6,068 nucleotides of DNA. It comes from an uncultured Bacilli bacterium. Its GTDB lineage: Bacteria > Bacillota_I > Bacilli_A > RF39 > UBA660. The stretch lies in the NCBI GenBank assembly GCA_944363995.1, contig CALVVV010000066.1, forward strand, positions 1 through 6,068, written 5' to 3'. Shown one piece after another: positions 4,431 to 6,068 of the stretch (position 1 is its first letter; each line of letters begins with the position of its first letter). The notes under the pieces are model-generated. The model saw only the letters and a list, made by a program, of their open reading frames with translations, was not told the DNA's origin and searched no databases. A program made the translations under genes and the position numbers.

Positions 4431-6068
4431 TTATACTCCCCCGATAATCCCTTTTTTTCTTAAATAATATTTCCTTAAAAAATCAACTGGAACAACGGTA
4501 AAACTTAACCAAAACATAATTTGAAATTCAAAAAATGTTAAACCATATGTTCTAAACAATTCACCACCAAAATAAATTAACAAAACTTGAACAATAAAGA
4601 TAAAACTAATTATAAAAATAAACATTTTGTTTTTTAATATATTAGCTAATAAATTTAATCTATGGGTTCTAGCATTAAAACTATTAAAAATACTTACAAA
4701 TATAAATAATCCAAAGAAAGCCGTTAAAATATATTGGTCACCACTTCTAAATAGATGATGGAAAATTGGCAACTTTAAAAATAATATGCATAATATTGTC
4801 GAATAAATTCCGGTAAAAAATATTTCGTGTTTCATATATTCATTAATTATATTTTCATCTCTTTTTTTCGGTAATTCACTCATATATTCTTTTAATGGTG
4901 CTTCAAAAGAAAATGCTAATGCAGCTAATGTATCCATAACCATATTAATCCACAACATTTGAATAACAGTAACTGGTGTATCAACGCCAATAAATGGTCC
5001 AATAATAGATAAACTTACAGCACATATATTGACAGTTAATTGAAATATAATAAATTTTCTAATACTTTTAAATATGGTTCTACCAAATAAAATTGCTTTA
5101 GTAATAGATAAAAAATTATTATCTAAAATAACGATTTCACTGGCTTCTTTAGCCACTTCCGTTCCTGACCCAAAAGCAAAACCAACATCCGCTCTTTTTA
5201 AAGCAGGAGCATCATTTACCCCATCACCAGTCATACCAACAACTAAATCTAATTCTTGACTAATTCTTACTAGCCTACTTTTATCTTGTGGAATAGCTCT
5301 AGCAACAACTCTTAATTTTGGTAATACCTTTTTTAATTCTTCATCAGACATATTTTTCATTTCATCACTAGTTAAAATTAAATCGCCATCTTTATATAAC
5401 CCTACTTCACGAGCAATAGCTAAAGCTGTTAATTTATTATCACCAGTTACCATAACTGTTTGAATCGATGCTTGTTTAACTAAATCAATTCCTTCATACG
5501 CTTCTTTTCTAATTTCATCTTTAATTAATACAAATCCAACTAAAGTTAATTCTTTACTATTTTGTTTAGAAGAAGCAAAAGCAATTATGCGATTTCCTTC
5601 TTTAGTTAATTTTTTTAAATTATTTTCAATAATTAATTTTTTTCTTAAAAGTTTCTTATTTCCTTCAACATCAAAATAAAATTCACATTTTTTTAAAATA
5701 ACTTCGGGTGCTCCTTTTATTAAATAAATATTTTCGTTGTTATATTTAATAGTGGTAGAAGAATATTTATTTTTACTATCAAATGGAACGCTATCAATTA
5801 TTTGATATTTATTTTTTTCTTTAATATTAGTAAACTTTAATATAGCTCGATCAGTAATATTACCACCTATTATTTTATTATCATAATAACTAGCATTATT
5901 ATACACTAAAGATATTAAGACTATTTCTTTTAAATTATTTTCTATTTTATCAATACTATCATATTTTTTTAAATCACTATTTAAAAATTGTGTTACTTCC
6001 AAATTACCTTTAGTTATTGTTCCCGTTTTATCACTAAATAAAATATTAATACTTCCAGCAGTTTCAAT
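4431..6068 (-). CDS. P-type Ca2+-transporting ATPase, C-terminal part (PMCA/PacL-like)
   Basis: This ATPase exports Ca2+ across the cell membrane using ATP. The 545 visible residues begin at the window edge with ETAGSINILFSDKTGTITKG. The phosphorylated Asp is residue 13 of the visible part (codon 6032-6030). Then come the nucleotide-binding KGAPE (about 118), TGDN (about 208), ARAIPQDKSRLV, and the hinge TGDGVNDAPALKRADVGFA (about 280). Six membrane helices follow (M5-M10). M5 has FQLTVN and M6 has WINMVMDTLAA, whose Asn and Asp fit the single Ca2+ site of plasma-membrane-type pumps. The actuator domain (TGES) and M1-M4 lie beyond the window. The frame has no start here: the Leu codon TTG at 6002 is internal, after DKTGT. 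A Mn2+ or other divalent cation substrate cannot be excluded. The C-terminus is complete, ending FLRKYYLRKKGIIGGV. Confidence 0.93.
   Translation of the reverse strand: METAGSINILFSDKTGTITKGNLEVTQFLNSDLKKYDSIDKIENNLKEIVLISLVYNNASYYDNKIIGGNITDRAILKFTNIKEKNKYQIIDSVPFDSKNKYSSTTIKYNNENIYLIKGAPEVILKKCEFYFDVEGNKKLLRKKLIIENNLKKLTKEGNRIIAFASSKQNSKELTLVGFVLIKDEIRKEAYEGIDLVKQASIQTVMVTGDNKLTALAIAREVGLYKDGDLILTSDEMKNMSDEELKKVLPKLRVVARAIPQDKSRLVRISQELDLVVGMTGDGVNDAPALKRADVGFAFGSGTEVAKEASEIVILDNNFLSITKAILFGRTIFKSIRKFIIFQLTVNICAVSLSIIGPFIGVDTPVTVIQMLWINMVMDTLAALAFSFEAPLKEYMSELPKKRDENIINEYMKHEIFFTGIYSTILCILFLKLPIFHHLFRSGDQYILTAFFGLFIFVSIFNSFNARTHRLNLLANILKNKMFIFIISFIFIVQVLLIYFGGELFRTYGLTFFEFQIMFWLSFTVVPVDFLRKYYLRKKGIIGGV

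Noticed and set aside
5074..5259. Open frame of 61 codons on the plus strand
   Set aside because: It is the reverse complement of the highly conserved ATPase hinge region (TGDGVNDAP), a well-known source of spurious frames.
6000..6002. TTG at 6002 as the start of the ATPase
   Set aside because: The frame stays open to the window edge and includes the DKTGT phosphorylation motif upstream of this codon, so it is an internal Leu.
1..6068. CRISPR array, insertion sequence or riboswitch
   Set aside because: No regularly spaced repeats, transposase, terminal inverted repeats with target duplications, or long structured leaders were seen; all gaps between genes are under 100 bases.

Overview
The window is a very AT-rich bacterial stretch in which every supported gene lies on the minus strand, so transcription runs from high to low coordinates. 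The AT-biased codon use, GGAGGT-type ribosome binding sites, ScpA/ScpB and the Fe-S/rubredoxin proteins point to a low-GC Firmicute or a relative on the Bacilli/Mollicutes/Clostridia side, probably anaerobic or fermentative. TGG encodes Trp and TGA ends the rubredoxin-like gene, so this is the standard bacterial code and not the Mycoplasma code. The organism cannot be named more precisely from this window.

In transcription order: (1) 6068-4431 is the C-terminal two thirds of a P-type Ca2+-transporting ATPase (PMCA/PacL-like), cut by the window edge just upstream of its DKTGT phosphorylation site. (2) 4375-3617 is a single-gene unit encoding a 252-residue protein I do not recognise. It has a near-consensus promoter (TTGACA-17-TATTAT) and a clear hairpin terminator. 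(3) 3544-2525 is a RhuM-family gene broken by one in-frame TAA exactly where the family normally has Glu; apart from that codon the frame is open over a normal family length. (4) 2532-1457 is a tightly overlapped pair: a histidine-free protein with a rubredoxin domain at each end, and a two-cluster ferredoxin-like protein. (5) 1369-103 is scpA-scpB, the kleisin and winged-helix partners of SMC. (6) 68-1 is most of a tRNA-Leu(CAA).

The RhuM gene and the two redox genes look like one transcript. The rhuM stop overlaps the rubredoxin-like start (ATGAGTAA), which in turn overlaps the ferredoxin start (ATGA), and I see no convincing internal promoter. The redox pair is probably an electron-transfer module: both ends of the first protein can hold an Fe(Cys)4 site, while the centre lacks the Glu/His ligands of a rubrerythrin di-iron site. 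scpAB has its own promoter, set inside a perfect 18-bp palindrome.

The points most worth checking are the single-codon break in rhuM, the redox pair tied to it by overlapping reading frames, the unrecognised 252-residue protein, and the extended -10 element (TGnTATAAT or TGnTATTAT) shared by all four promoters I can propose.
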